Shown piece after piece: positions 1 to 9,550 of a stretch of 64,000 bases of DNA (its first letter is position 1; each line of letters begins with the position of its first letter). The stretch comes from Thamnidium elegans. Lineage: Eukaryota > Mucoromycota > Mucoromycetes > Mucorales > Mucoraceae. The stretch covers positions 620,001-684,000 of the forward strand of contig JAIXMG010000018.1 of assembly GCA_025201345.1 (NCBI GenBank). The letters are read 5' to 3'. The position numbers were made by a program, and so were the translations under genes. The notes under the pieces are model-generated. The model saw only the letters and a list, made by a program, of their open reading frames with translations. It had not been told where the DNA came from and ran no database searches.

Positions 1-994
1 ATTAATCCAATATCCTTTGGCTTTTAGAACTTCTGTACAACGCTTGTTCATACTTAGCATGAATGGTCTAATCTCTTCAGCCGTTATTCCATACCAAATA
101 TCGATGATTCGTTGCTTATGCTCTTTCATTGATGCTGGAGGCTTATCATAACGTGAGTACAAACGTTTTTTCAACATTCCCCAGATGTTTTCAATTGGGT
201 TAAGGTCAGGTGACTGTGCGGGCCAAGTCATCGTATCAAAAGGCTGCTCTTCAAGCCACTGAGTTACTAATTTGGAGGTATGCTTCGGATCATTATCATG
301 CATAAATGTTATATCCTTTGGATTAATACTATAGTCATGCAATGTTTTCATCAAATCTTCCTCTAAAATTTGTTTATAGAGCTCCTTATCGAGAGTATCA
401 TCTATAAACACTAAATAACCCACGCCGGACCAGGTGATACAACTCCAAATTTTAAAAGATCCACCATTATGCTTTACTGTTTGCTGGATTTGGGATGGGC
501 GGACGTTTTCAGTGAGCACCGTCGGAGCCAAAGCGATTGATTTTGGTCTCGTCGGACCACACTACATCTTTCCAGTCCATATCCGTCCAATCAACGTGCA
601 TTTTGCCGAACACTAGGCGATTTTTTCTGCTCTTTACACTTAATAGTGGTTTTTCAGGCTTCTTATATCGCTCAATACCTCGCGATGAGAGATACCTACG
701 GATACTTCGATCGCTCAATGATACTCCCAGCTCACTTTTAAGCATTCTTGAAATTTCATTGGCTGATTCTACTCCATTTACAGTTACCTTTCTCACCATA
801 TAATCAATTGTTGTACTAGTAACTTTTTTTTTTCTACCTGCTTTTTGCGTTTCTCTCTCCGATAATTCATTTTTTCCTATTTTAGAAACAGTAGACTTAC
901 TTACACCAGTTCTGGACGATGTTTCACGTATACTGAGACCACTCTCCAAACATTGTAACACGTTTTCCTTTTTAGATCGCGAGAGGTTGCGCAT
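1..994 (-). pseudogene. Tc1-like DD34E transposase, frameshifted
   Basis: The ATG at 994 opens a 161-codon frame. It begins with a helix-turn-helix DNA-binding region (motifs SIRETSSRTGVSKSTVSK and NEISRMLKSELGVSLSDRS) and reaches the first catalytic Asp in WSDETK, then stops at about 509. Continuing in the neighbouring frame from about 520 down to base 1 gives the rest of the DDE domain: the second Asp in FMHDND and the Glu in DLNPIEN, 34 residues apart. The family cuts and pastes DNA at TA sites. One frameshift near 505-520 breaks the protein, and a few residues after GSDG appear to be missing. No stop codon is reached before the window edge. A sequencing indel is possible. Confidence 0.85.
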
Positions 995-1143
995 GTCAAT
1001 TTACCTTAATGAATTTGTAAAATACTAGAATGAAAAGAAATTAGAGCTGTAATAAAGGCTTGCTCTGTAGTTGTTATAAGCAAATTTTTATCTTCTACTA
1101 AATTGTGGTTCTTGAATTTAAAAAATTTAATTTTTTTATAAAC

Positions 1144-1347
1144 CGGCAAAATTGTCCGCATGTAGTGCTCACATTCATAGTAGTTTTTCGGAGGTTGAAC
1201 TAAGTCACTCTATAATATAATTAGTATCATTCGACTTACCAGATGTGTGGCTTTTAAATGATATAAAATATGTTGCGTGACTACGTAAATAAGCGCATAT
1301 TAAAGCTGAAATACTCAGAAATTCCAAACATGCGGACAATTTTGCCG
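1144..1347. repeat. Extra inverted copy of the Tc1 terminal repeat
   Basis: A 20-bp block at 1144-1163 (starting CGGCAAAATTGTCCGC) is the exact reverse complement of 1328-1347 inside the terminal repeat. The right end of the transposon therefore holds two terminal-repeat cores in inverted orientation about 165 bp apart. This lies between the transposase start and the outer end, the usual place for extra transposase binding sites in IR/DR-type Tc1 elements, although those are normally direct repeats. Confidence 0.8.
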
Positions 1348-1402
1348 CCCACTGTATATATATAAGACAAGCTTATGAAAGAAAGATTGATTTTTATTTA
1401 TT

Positions 1403-1726
1403 TTAAACTACGAAGCTATTTTTATATGTTCTGAATTGTAATTTCAACCAATTACATTTTTGCTTCTTTCTTGGCCTAGGCCGGTCAGGTTTGAATATAT
1501 TCTTCTTATTTCTATTCCAATTTACCACCGCTTCTGAAATACCATATGTTTCCAAGCCGACAACACCTGATAAAATACGGTAGTTGTTTGTGAAATTGAT
1601 AGCTAGAGTTCCTGATTTATCTATGCCAGAGGCTTGAAGAAAGTATCGATAAATAGTATTTGAGTTATAAATTACTGGTAATGGCTGGGATATTAATATT
1701 TCCGGTTCAAACGATTGTCTTTTCAA
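1403..1726 (-). CDS. Possible coding exon of an unknown protein
   Basis: An open frame of about 107 codons ends at a stop at 1403 with a basic tail (RPRPRKKQKCNW). There is no ATG in a sensible place. The frame runs on to about 1750, where a stop appears, so if real it is a 3' exon of a gene lying to the right. I recognise no domain. It sits directly beside the Tc1 element end and could be the remnant of a host gene. It could also be chance. Confidence 0.25.
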   Translation of the reverse strand: MKRQSFEPEILISQPLPVIYNSNTIYRYFLQASGIDKSGTLAINFTNNYRILSGVVGLETYGISEAVVNWNRNKKNIFKPDRPRPRKKQKCNWLKLQFRTYKNSFVV

Positions 1727-2249
1727 ATCCTGTGTTTCTTTCCAAAAATTGTAGTATCAAAACCAAGTTATAAAAATATAATTCAAAGTAAAAGCTTATT
1801 TTATTAAAAGTTCAATGTAAATTTAAAAGATATAGTTCTAAAAGATAATTCTAGCCAATCAAAGTTGTTGCACGTGGATGTCACGTGTTTCATGTGCTTT
1901 CCCTTTATAATAATGTTGCTATTATATCACGAGATATGACACACTGTAAGTCTTGTAATAGTATTTATAGTAATTTAAATGTAATTGATTCAACTCTCAG
2001 TGGTTAATCAATTAAGTAAGTAGTTATGTCATATAGAAGATCATGTTTTATTAATCATTCAAGAGGGGTATTTATAGTTAAGTGGGATAATGGTATTAGT
2101 AATAAAGAATATATAAATAGTAAAGTAATATGATAATCATAAGTAGCATGATTATCATAATGAGTATTTGTAATGTGTGCATCTGTTAAATATTCGGGAA
2201 AGAGGAATTAGGAATAACATTGAAGACTTGAAGAGGTGACATTTATTCG

Positions 2250-2480
2250 TTACTGTTTAGCCTTTTTCCTTTTTAGATTATTCTTGATAGATGGTACAAA
2301 CTTCCTTTTTTGGACCTTAGTCTTCTTAAGCCTAAGCTCGATTTCAACCGGGATATCCATGAGGTCTTCATCTTGATCCGGACCAACCGGACTGTTGCGG
2401 TCCGGACTATTAGCTTCCGGGGCATCCAACCCATCAGCCTTTTTCAGATTGACAACACTGTAAGTTTCAAAAAGGTTCTA
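2250..2480 (-). CDS. Lys-rich reading frame in repeat unit 1
   Basis: The minus-strand frame ends with a TAA at 2250-2252 and is open up to about 2480. It has no ATG; a CTTACAG just before the conserved part could be a splice acceptor. The C-terminal 39 codons (EDLMDIPVEIELRLKKTK, then KRKFVPSIKNN and KRKKAKQ) match unit 2 with only two amino-acid changes although the DNA differs at about 17 positions, nearly all third-codon changes. That pattern points to selection on a protein. The tail is strongly basic and could be a nuclear localisation signal. I do not recognise the family. Confidence 0.5.
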
Positions 2481-2732
2481 AATCAACTCTCAGTGGTTAT
2501 TTAGATATTCAAGTTATAAGGGAAATAAAAGATATCGATTTATTAATTATTGAAGAGGGGTATTTATAGTTGTATGAGATAATAGCATTAGTAATGAGGA
2601 ATAAATATATATAGTATGTAATATGATAATCATAAGTATTTGTAAGATATGTATCTGTTAAATATTCGGGAAAGAGGAAATAGGAACAATGTTGAATACT
2701 TAACGAGGTGACATTATTTCGGGATCAATGTG

Positions 2733-2945
2733 TTACTGCTTAGCCTTTTTCCTTTTTGCATTATTTTTGATGGATGGCACAAACTTCCTTTTTTGGGTCT
2801 TGGTCTTCTTGAGCCTGAGTTCAATCTCTACAGGTATATCCATAAGGTCTTCAGTATGGGTCGGACCTACCGGACTGTTGCGGGCCGAACCTTCGATATC
2901 CGAGACATCCAAACCATCAGTGTTTTTCGGAATGACAACACCATA
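2733..2945 (-). CDS. Lys-rich reading frame in repeat unit 2
   Basis: This is the paralogue of the frame in unit 1 and ends with KRKKAKQ and a TAA. The frame is open to 2945, where a stop is met just inside the boundary with the tRNA gene, so the 5' part is missing. The conserved segment runs from EDLMDIP to the stop; the N-terminal part (VSDIEGSARNSPVG against APEANSPDRNSPVG) is more diverged. It is probably the last exon of a small nuclear protein gene truncated by the duplication or by later insertions. Function unknown. Confidence 0.45.
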   Translation of the reverse strand, partial: YGVVIPKNTDGLDVSDIEGSARNSPVGPTHTEDLMDIPVEIELRLKKTKTQKRKFVPSIKNNAKRKKAKQ

Positions 2946-2949
2946 TCAT

Positions 2950-3021
2950 GGTTTCATAGTGTAATGGTTATCATATCGGTCTTTGAATCCGGTGATCCGA
3001 GTTCGATTCTCGGTGAGACCT
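2950..3021 (+). tRNA. tRNA-Gln (anticodon UUG)
   Basis: A 72-nt cloverleaf. The acceptor strands GGTTTCA and TGAGACC pair over 7 bp, with a discriminator T. The D arm holds TAGTGTAATGGTTA (A box), the anticodon loop is CTTTGAA with TTG as anticodon, and the T arm contains GGTTCGAT-like GAGTTCGATTCTC (B box). It matches the eukaryotic tRNA-Gln consensus. A T7 run immediately after (3021-3027) is the Pol III terminator. There is no intron. Gypsy-1 begins 13 bp further on. Confidence 0.92.
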
Positions 3022-3027
3022 TTTTTT
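3021..3027 (+). terminator. Pol III oligo-T terminator of tRNA-Gln
   Basis: Seven consecutive T residues directly follow the tRNA acceptor stem, the standard RNA polymerase III termination signal. Confidence 0.85.
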
Positions 3028-3033
3028 GTGATG

Positions 3034-4008
3034 TGTCACTATTCTTTTAGTCAATTGTATCTCAATTTTGTACTACTTTATTTTCATATATAAATCATAT
3101 TCTATTGCAATTAATAAAAAGGGAACTCTTTTACTTACTGTTACAAGTTAGGTTTGTAGTGGCTTGTAAATAAAGAGGTAGAAGAGAATAGGAATAAAAT
3201 AAAAACTATAAAGTATTATTTTACGAAAAGTTCAATAATAAATGTAGTGAGCACCAGGTTTTGAGTTGTCCAACTGTAGTGTAGTATTATAAAAAGGTTT
3301 ATAATACGAGAAAGGAAAAATAAAAGATAGAAAGGAAAACTTTACAATGAATTGTACAATTTAAATAATTCAAGGGATCTATTAAACAGAATACTTAAAC
3401 TAATAGAATAGTTTTATAGTCAGAAAATAAGGTAAGAGATAGATAAGTTTTATTTAAGTAGATAAAAATAAGAGTATTTATATTAAAAGGGTTCGGTATT
3501 AGCGTCCTTCGATACCTGTCAAGGTATCCATGAAATATAAATTGAAGTAACCGTGAATTATCGGCAAAAAGGTAAACATTTAGAATAAATGTTAGTGATA
3601 TAAAATTGATTGCTACCATTATGTTCTAGGTAGTCCAATGTTAAAAATAGTGTTATAGAAATATCTAGAAAGAATAAAAAAGTAAATGATAAGAGTAACA
3701 GCAATATAGAAATATGCAGAGTGAATATAAAAGTAAATAATAAGAGTAACATATGCGAAGATATAAGTAGAAAGTATAACGGTATAGGTTTCAGGTACAA
3801 GAACAGATTTTTAGAGAAAGAGGTAACACAGAGATAAAAATAAGGATACTTGTTATAACAGGGTAAGTAGAGGCAAGAATAGCAGTGACAAAAGTGCCTT
3901 ATTGAGTGTGAAAAACACAGCTCGTAACATTACTTATATTTTATATCTATATAAACCGTTTACAAAACTAAATATTATACTCCTAATAAATCTAATCAGA
4001 CTCTGACA
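3034..4008 (+). repeat. Gypsy-1 5' LTR, split by LTR-A
   Basis: Segments 3034-3138 and 3930-4008 together match the 3' LTR of the element almost base for base. The LTR contains the start and polyadenylation signals of the retrotransposon by analogy with the family. It is interrupted by a 791-bp solo LTR flanked by TTAC. Confidence 0.9.
3139..3929. mobile_element. Solo LTR-A (791 bp) inside the Gypsy-1 5' LTR
   Basis: The insert begins TGTTAC and ends GTAACA, a 6-bp terminal inverted repeat of LTR type. TTAC is duplicated on both sides (3135-3138 and 3930-3933), and removal restores the intact LTR seen at the 3' end. A 4-bp duplication separates it from the 5-bp sites of the other solo LTRs here. 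It contains no long open frame and is AT-rich. Family unknown, and no second copy is in the window. Confidence 0.85.
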
Positions 4009-4010
4009 AT

Positions 4011-4022
4011 TGGTAGCACTCC
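4011..4022 (+). promoter_or_regulatory. Primer binding site of Gypsy-1
   Basis: TGGTAGCACTCC starts two bases after the 5' LTR. TGG is the complement of a tRNA CCA end, which is the standard minus-strand primer site of LTR retrotransposons. I did not identify which tRNA it matches. Confidence 0.6.
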
Positions 4023-4074
4023 CGTTAAAAATAACGAGGAGTATACGATATATATCAAGGAAAATTGCGAATTT

Positions 4075-4510
4075 ATGCCCTCAAATCAATACTTAAATCG
4101 TTTTGAAATTGAAGAACGTATAAAAGAAAAGTTACCTTTGAATTTACAAGAGAAATACAAGAAAATACGAACTACTTCAAGCACTGAAATAAAAGATACA
4201 GAAAGATTAAAACAAACTGCAAAAAGAATAGAACATTGGGAACAGATTAGTGATAGATTTTTAAATAACATACTTAAGCAACTATTAGATAACAACAATA
4301 CTGAAAACAGCGATACGGATACATTAACACAATACATTGCAGAAAACGAAATAAGAGAGGAAAATATGTCGCATAACAACAACATAGGACAAGAAATAGC
4401 AAACGCTATAAGTACTGCTTTAACTACATTTATGGAACAACAATATTAACAATGATTTTCTACCTAAACCAAAAACATATAAAGGTGAACGTGATCCTCA
4501 AACGATTGAC
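4075..4510 (+). pseudogene. Gypsy-1 gag, N-terminal remnant
   Basis: The ATG 67 nt after the LTR opens a 124-codon frame rich in Lys, Glu and Asn, as in retrotransposon Gag leaders. It stops at 4449. The neighbouring frame continues with FLPKPKTYKGERDPQTID, which looks like the start of a retrotransposon Gag capsid domain. At 4511 the LTR of the Gypsy-3 family begins, and the rest of the capsid and the zinc knuckle are absent on the other side. The gene is therefore frameshifted and internally deleted. Confidence 0.7.
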
Positions 4511-4912
4511 TGATATATACAGACTATATATCCCTCTTCATCTTCGTTATTATTACGATATAGCACATCAAAACTAAACATTATTAAACATAGACGATTA
4601 ATAATACAATATAGAATTATCCTAAGCAATCATCCATTATTATTATCAATGACAGGGCAACTGCCATTTAATAATAAGAACTACCAATTAAACACAATGC
4701 GCATAAATGCTTAAACCAATCGGATTATCAATAAGGATTAACCATAATACTTATGATATTTAAAACTGACTTTTATTACTCTACAATTAGAATGGCTAAT
4801 TGTATAACCCCTTTAGTATAAATACATCCTTCTTTTTCATCTAAAATAAAAACAATCACAACTAAGACTTTTATCAATACTCTAAAGGACTTATTTTCTA
4901 TTGTATATTTCA
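4511..4912 (-). mobile_element. Solo LTR-B of the Gypsy-3 family inside Gypsy-1 gag
   Basis: The sequence from TGATATATACAGACTATATA to GTATATTTCA is an inverted near-copy of the Gypsy-3 LTR at 32141-32557, sharing blocks such as ATGGCTAATTGTATAACCCC. Flanking bases (TTGAC and AATGG) do not form a target duplication, and Gag coding sequence is missing at the junction. This suggests that LTR-LTR recombination or a deletion accompanied it. It shows that the Gypsy-3 family was active after Gypsy-1 arrived. Confidence 0.85.
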
Positions 4913-6573
4913 AATGGAAATAAATTCAACTATTCTGTATTAATCGATTCTGGCGCATCTGCTAATTATATAAATTCAAGACTATTACATGATGTCACAA
5001 ACATTACAAACATTCAAAAACAATCAGTCGAAACAGCAAACGGGCAAAGAAGTGAAATTACAGCGAAGGCGCGATTTAAAATACAAATGAATAAATACCA
5101 AGATGAAATAGAAGCGTACGTATTTAATACAAAATTTGACATAATTTTAGGTAGATCATGGTTAGCTCAGGTACAACCTATTCCTGATTGGTTTACGGGT
5201 GAATGGAAAATACCTTTAAACAGAAGATCAAACCAACTTACTCTCATACAACCTATTAAATCAACTCAAATTAATAATCTGCCAAAGAAAATACAAAAAG
5301 ATTATAAAAATCAAGACGAAGTCAATAATTTAGATTTTATGATGACTGCAAAACAATTAGATACCTTAATTAAGAAGAAGAAAATTGAAGAATGTTATTT
5401 CATAGATATAAAACAACTTACAGAAGCTAACCATTTAAACAGTATAAATCAAAATACAAAAGATAAAATAGCCGTAAATCTAACAGAAGATGAAATAATT
5501 AACCAACAATGGTGTAATGAATTTAAGACAAAATATCCGGATGTATTCAAAGACGATATTGAACAATTACCTCCCATTCGTAATACAACACAAGATATGA
5601 TCATATTCAAACCCGACCATGTTCCTATCTCCATTGCTCCATATAAGATGAGTCCCATCGAATTAAAAGAATTACGACGTCAATTAGATATTCTATTAAA
5701 ACAAGGATTAATTGAACCAACCGCTTCTCCATATGGATCTCCCGTTTTATTTGTCAAACAAAAACAGGGCGACTCTTTTAAATTAAGAATGGTATGCGAT
5801 TACAGAGCTGTTAACAAAGCTACAATTTCGCAAGGTATACCAGTACCTCGCATAGATGAATGCTTAGAACAATTATACGGCGCAAATTTTTACAGCTCTC
5901 TAGATTTAAAGAGTGGATTTCACCAACAAAGATTGACGGATTCTGACTCTGAAAAGACTACTATCAATACTAGATATGGTCAGTTCAAATGGAAAGTAAT
6001 TCCTTTTGGTTTAAAAAACAGCGGACGTCAATTTATGAACATGGTTAATCATGAATTACGTGATCTTATTGATAAAATATGTATTGTTTATATTGATGAT
6101 ATTCTTATATTCACAAAAGGCAATGATATAAATCTGCACAAAAAACATGTACAAATGGTTTTAGAAAAATTAGAAAAAGCAAACTTAATTGTTAACAAAG
6201 ATAAATGCTTATTTAATCAAAGAAGACTCACTTTTTTAGGCTATGATCTTATTGCAGGACAAGGCATCCTTCCTTCAAAAAAGAAAGTACAAGCTATAGC
6301 TGATTGGCCTAGACCTACCAACGTGCAAGAAGTTAGAAAATTTATAGGGCTATGTCAATATTACAAACAATTTATTCCTGATTTTTCGAGCATAGCTGCT
6401 TCCATTACAGATTTAACAAAAGGTACAGGACATAAAAAACGTGATATCATTTGGTCCACCGACTGTGAAAATGCTTTCAAGAAATTAAAACAGCTTATTA
6501 CTACTGCTCCCGTATTGTTAATGCCTGATATGTCCAAAGATTTTCGAATTGAATGTGATGCTTCTGATATAGG
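4913..6573 (+). pseudogene. Gypsy-1 pol part 1: protease and reverse transcriptase
   Basis: The open frame starts inside LTR-B and runs through an aspartic protease (LIDSGASANYIN, the D-S-G catalytic triplet), a linker, and a complete reverse transcriptase. The RT has VCDYRAVNK, SLDLKSGFHQ, FGLKNSG and the active-site box YIDD at 6089-6100. It then enters the RNase H-like domain of Ty3 elements (FRIECDASDIG). The frame is cut at ATAGG by solo LTR-C and continues at 7225. In the living element this polyprotein matures capsids and copies RNA into DNA. The frame is free of stops over about 550 codons, so the element is not very old. Confidence 0.9.
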
Positions 6574-7224
6574 TGTTTAGAACGGGGATAATAAGGTAAA
6601 AGAAGGGAAGACAAATACAAGTATTGTGAAAACTTTGTATAGGGGTTTTATTTTCAGAAAAAGACAAAGATGATTAAACTAAAGTTCAACCTATATCTAT
6701 AGTATTTTGGTATCGATAATTATAACATGGGTATCATTCATATCATTGACATATCTAGTAAAAACAAGGATATAAATCATAATGGAAAGTTCCTGATATC
6801 AATTACATTATATTATTCGTTACTGAATTATTCTATTGATTTCGATCAAGTTATTCTTTTTTCTAGAAAGATTTCCTGATCATATTATTGGATCAGTGTG
6901 AGACAGGATAAAGGATTACTCTTGATAGCTGAGATAGATATGTAACCATTGGATTAAGTTTCACTTGATATAGAATTATTATATTCATGCAAGGTAAGAT
7001 ATACTCTTGTCATGTTAAACTATTAATAAGATAATAATAAATGATAATGAAAAATAAACATATACTGCTTACAACTGTAATATTAAATCTTGGTGAAGTA
7101 ATGTGGGACAATCATGCTAGTCTTATTTACAAGTATTTACATAAAGATATACGTATGTATAAAAAAGATATATATTCGGTATTATATAATGATATAAGTG
7201 ACTATGGTATAAGCATCCTCAACA
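6574..7224. mobile_element. Solo LTR-C (651 bp) in Gypsy-1 RNase H
   Basis: It begins TGTTTAGAAC and ends CCTCAACA, with a TGTT/AACA terminal repeat. ATAGG is duplicated at 6569-6573 and 7225-7229. Deleting the LTR and one ATAGG gives an uninterrupted CDASDIGLGSVLLQEE frame. No long frame is inside. Family unknown. Confidence 0.9.
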
Positions 7225-7451
7225 ATAGGTCTCGGTTCGGTGCTTCTACAAGAAGAAATTCAGGGTAATGGTATTTGGAAACCTGTGGCTTATGAATCCC
7301 GTAAACTTAGTAAAGAAGAAAGAAATTATCCCGCACAAGAAAAGGAATTATTGAGTATTTTAAATGCATTACGCATATGGCGATGTTTCATTGATGGAAA
7401 CAAATACGAAGTATATACTGATCATCTACCCTTAAAATATTACAATGATAC
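7225..7451 (+). pseudogene. Gypsy-1 pol part 2: RNase H
   Basis: The segment reads VLLQEEIQGNGIWKPVAYES, then PAQEKELLSILNALRIWR and YTDHLPLKYYND, the hallmark middle of the Ty3/Gypsy RNase H domain. It is bounded by the two ATAGG/GATAC target sites of LTR-C and LTR-D and reads in frame with both neighbours once the insertions are removed. RNase H removes the RNA strand after reverse transcription. Confidence 0.9.
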
Positions 7452-7572
7452 TGTGGAGAAATACTTTGATTTAACACAGAAAAATTAATAAAAACAGGTG
7501 AATAAGATTAAATGTCTAATAACGTTTATTTCTTATTTTAATTGTAAAAATCAATCCCGGTAAAAGGGATTG

Positions 7573-7760
7573 CACTAAGGCGAGCCCCAGCGATCACATC
7601 GATAATTTTATCGCTATCGCTAATCGGCATCGCTAAAATTATCGATGTTAGCGACAGCGATAAATTTAAGCGATATCGATAAATTTATCGATGGCGCTAA
7701 AAAACAGCGGTATCGATAAATTTATCGATACCGCTACAATTATCGATGGCGTTAAAACAC
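7573..7760. repeat. CACTA-1 left terminal and subterminal repeats
   Basis: After the terminal repeat, about 170 bp hold a dense array of CGATAA, ATCGAT, AGCGAT and TTATCG motifs in both orientations. It includes a perfect 30-bp palindrome at 7706-7735 centred on CGATAAATTTATCG. In En/Spm-type elements such zones bind the element-encoded proteins. The stretch 7761-8538 that follows is AT-rich with poly-A runs and no gene that I can see; it should hold the accessory gene's 3' end signals. Confidence 0.85.
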
Positions 7761-8538
7761 AGCTTTATCGTTTGAGTTTATTTAAATCTCAATAATTTTT
7801 GTCCATTAATAAAAAAAAAAGCATTGCAGTATATATCGGATCCATTAAAAGGTTATGGAATAAAATAGTTATTTAATAAAACGGCAATATTATAGTACAT
7901 TTTGTAATATAGATTTATTAAATAAAAAAAAAAATATATGGAAAAAAAAAGTGGAATATATTATTTATATGTGAATTTTGTTGTTATTCTACATTGTATA
8001 CAGAAGAGGAAGGTATATGTATTTTATAGTTCGGTCTTATTTTTTATATAAGCAAAAAATAAATAGAGCACGGCCAACAACGTAGAAGATAAAAGCAATA
8101 CTCTTGAGAAATAAGCTATCAATGTATTGAGTAAAAAAAAAAAAAGCGTCAGAATACAGTGTAAGTTTAAATTTAAGCATATAGTTACATTATTAGAACC
8201 AAATTAGTCCGGTCGATAGCAAAAGGACTTACAGTAAAGCCCTATATATTGTAAGTAGTAACAGAAATACTAGATAGATAAAGTAAGCATAATTTAGTGT
8301 TATAGCTATTTAATTATAGTAAATGACTATTCATCTTACCTCATTTCAAAAAATTATGACATGACTGACATGACACAAGATGTACAAAGTCCAACAACAA
8401 AAGAAATTTTATTTTATTTTGTCGAAAAGAAGAAAAAAGAAAAAGGAAGTGACGAAAAAAAAAAAAAGGAAAAGGAAAAGGAAAGAAAATAGAAGTATTT
8501 ATATTTTCTTTTTAAAAAAAAACCGAAAAAAAAACCAA

Positions 8539-9550
8539 TCAATAGTGTCTTCGCTGGGCGGGACTGCCATCATCTCGGTCCTCAGCAAGTCTTCTTTTTT
8601 CAGCAATACTTACCTGTTGGGAATCAATTTCTTCTTGTAAGTTTGAGATTGAAAAAGACTCCCCGACGTCAACCTAATAATACAATAAAAAAAAAGGTGA
8701 ATAATACTAATATTTATAAAATAAACAATTAACAAATAACTTACGACTGGTCTCTTGCTCTTCTTTCTTTTTCCATCATTACGGATAGCAACGGACAGCA
8801 AATGAAACGTTACCCAAGAATCAAGAACAAGATTCAAGGGCAAACAAGCTTCAATTGTCAATGTCTCCAAGACAATGTGTTCGACCACAAAGCTTGTAGT
8901 GACCTGCTCATCCGCGCTTAATCCGCTCCAGAGAAAGTCAAGACCCTTATCTGCATACTTGGTACGACAGAACAAGATTATCAAGGCATTGGTGTTGTTG
9001 TACCTATCATTTGCATCTTGTTCCCGTGCAGCCGTTTCTTCGTCGACCGTCGACATGCCATATTGGACATTGGTCTCTTCCAACCAAAGGATGCACATGG
9101 CGATGATCAGGAGCCTTTCAGATTTTGCTCCAGTTATTCTCTTCATGGCATCCTTCCCGTAGCGACGGTTACCACGGTTACTTCTGGCATTACTGTTGAT
9201 CTCTTCAAGTTTATCTTGGTCATTCAAGATATCAAAAGAGACAGGCTCAACAAATCTGTTGCTAGATGAGCTTGAATCTTAATATATAATAATTAGAATC
9301 GAGTAGAACATCAGTACTATATATCTTTTATATTGGTCGAAGAATTACCTGAACCTAAAGAGACCGAGCGAGCAGAGAAGCTTCTACCACCTTGCAGAAT
9401 GGCCAATATATTTGATAACATACTCTTCATTTCACTTACTTCTTCGATAAGTGATTCGATTTTTGCAGAATCCGAAGTAGTGTTCTCGTTGAATAACGCG
9501 TCTTGTAAGAAGTTAGAAGAGTCCCAAGAAAGTTCGTTGTTGTTGGACAT
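8539..9550 (-). CDS. CACTA-1 accessory protein, unknown family, 3 exons
   Basis: Exons at 9349-9550, 8745-9277 and 8539-8673 are joined by GT-AG introns and sum to 870 nt, giving 289 aa with no stop. The N-terminus (about residues 20-55) looks like a short coiled coil (KIESLIEEVSEMKSMLSNIL). The central 170 residues contain SNRGNRRYGK, ILWLEETNVQYGMST and VVEHIVLETL. The C-terminus is charged (EKRRLAEDRDD). The same gene with the same three-exon layout is in CACTA-2. It is transcribed away from the transposase from a shared upstream region. By position it resembles the second protein of En/Spm (a subterminal-repeat binder), but I see no recognised DNA-binding motif, so that role is inference. 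Confidence 0.75.

Larger units (their letters stand above)
1..1354 (-). mobile_element. Tc1/mariner-type DNA transposon, one end outside the window
   Basis: The outer right end is marked by a terminal inverted repeat at 1324-1354 that reads CAGTGGGCGGCAAAATTGTC inward on the minus strand and is followed by TA, the usual Tc1 target dinucleotide. The element extends leftward through a transposase reading frame that reaches base 1, so the other terminus and its TA lie beyond the window. Superfamily assignment rests on the DD34E catalytic spacing of the transposase and the TA flank. The transposase is frameshifted, so this copy cannot be autonomous as read. Confidence 0.85.
1985..2949. repeat. 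Tandem duplication, two units of about 480 bp
   Basis: Unit 1 (about 1985-2474) and unit 2 (about 2482-2949) both begin with the block ATCAACTCTCAGTGGTTA. They share AAGAGGGGTATTTATAGTT, TGTTAAATATTCGGGAAAG and GAGGTGACATT in the same order, then a conserved minus-strand reading frame. The match between units is about 80-85 % by eye. Unit 2 stops exactly where the tRNA-Gln gene begins. Confidence 0.8.

Noticed and set aside
2310..2964. Plus-strand open frames across the tandem duplication
   Set aside because: The differences between units are synonymous in the minus-strand frame, not in the plus frames.
7586..7740. CRISPR-like array in the clustered palindromic repeats
   Set aside because: Units are unequal, occur in both orientations without spacers, and sit at a transposon end in a eukaryotic genome.
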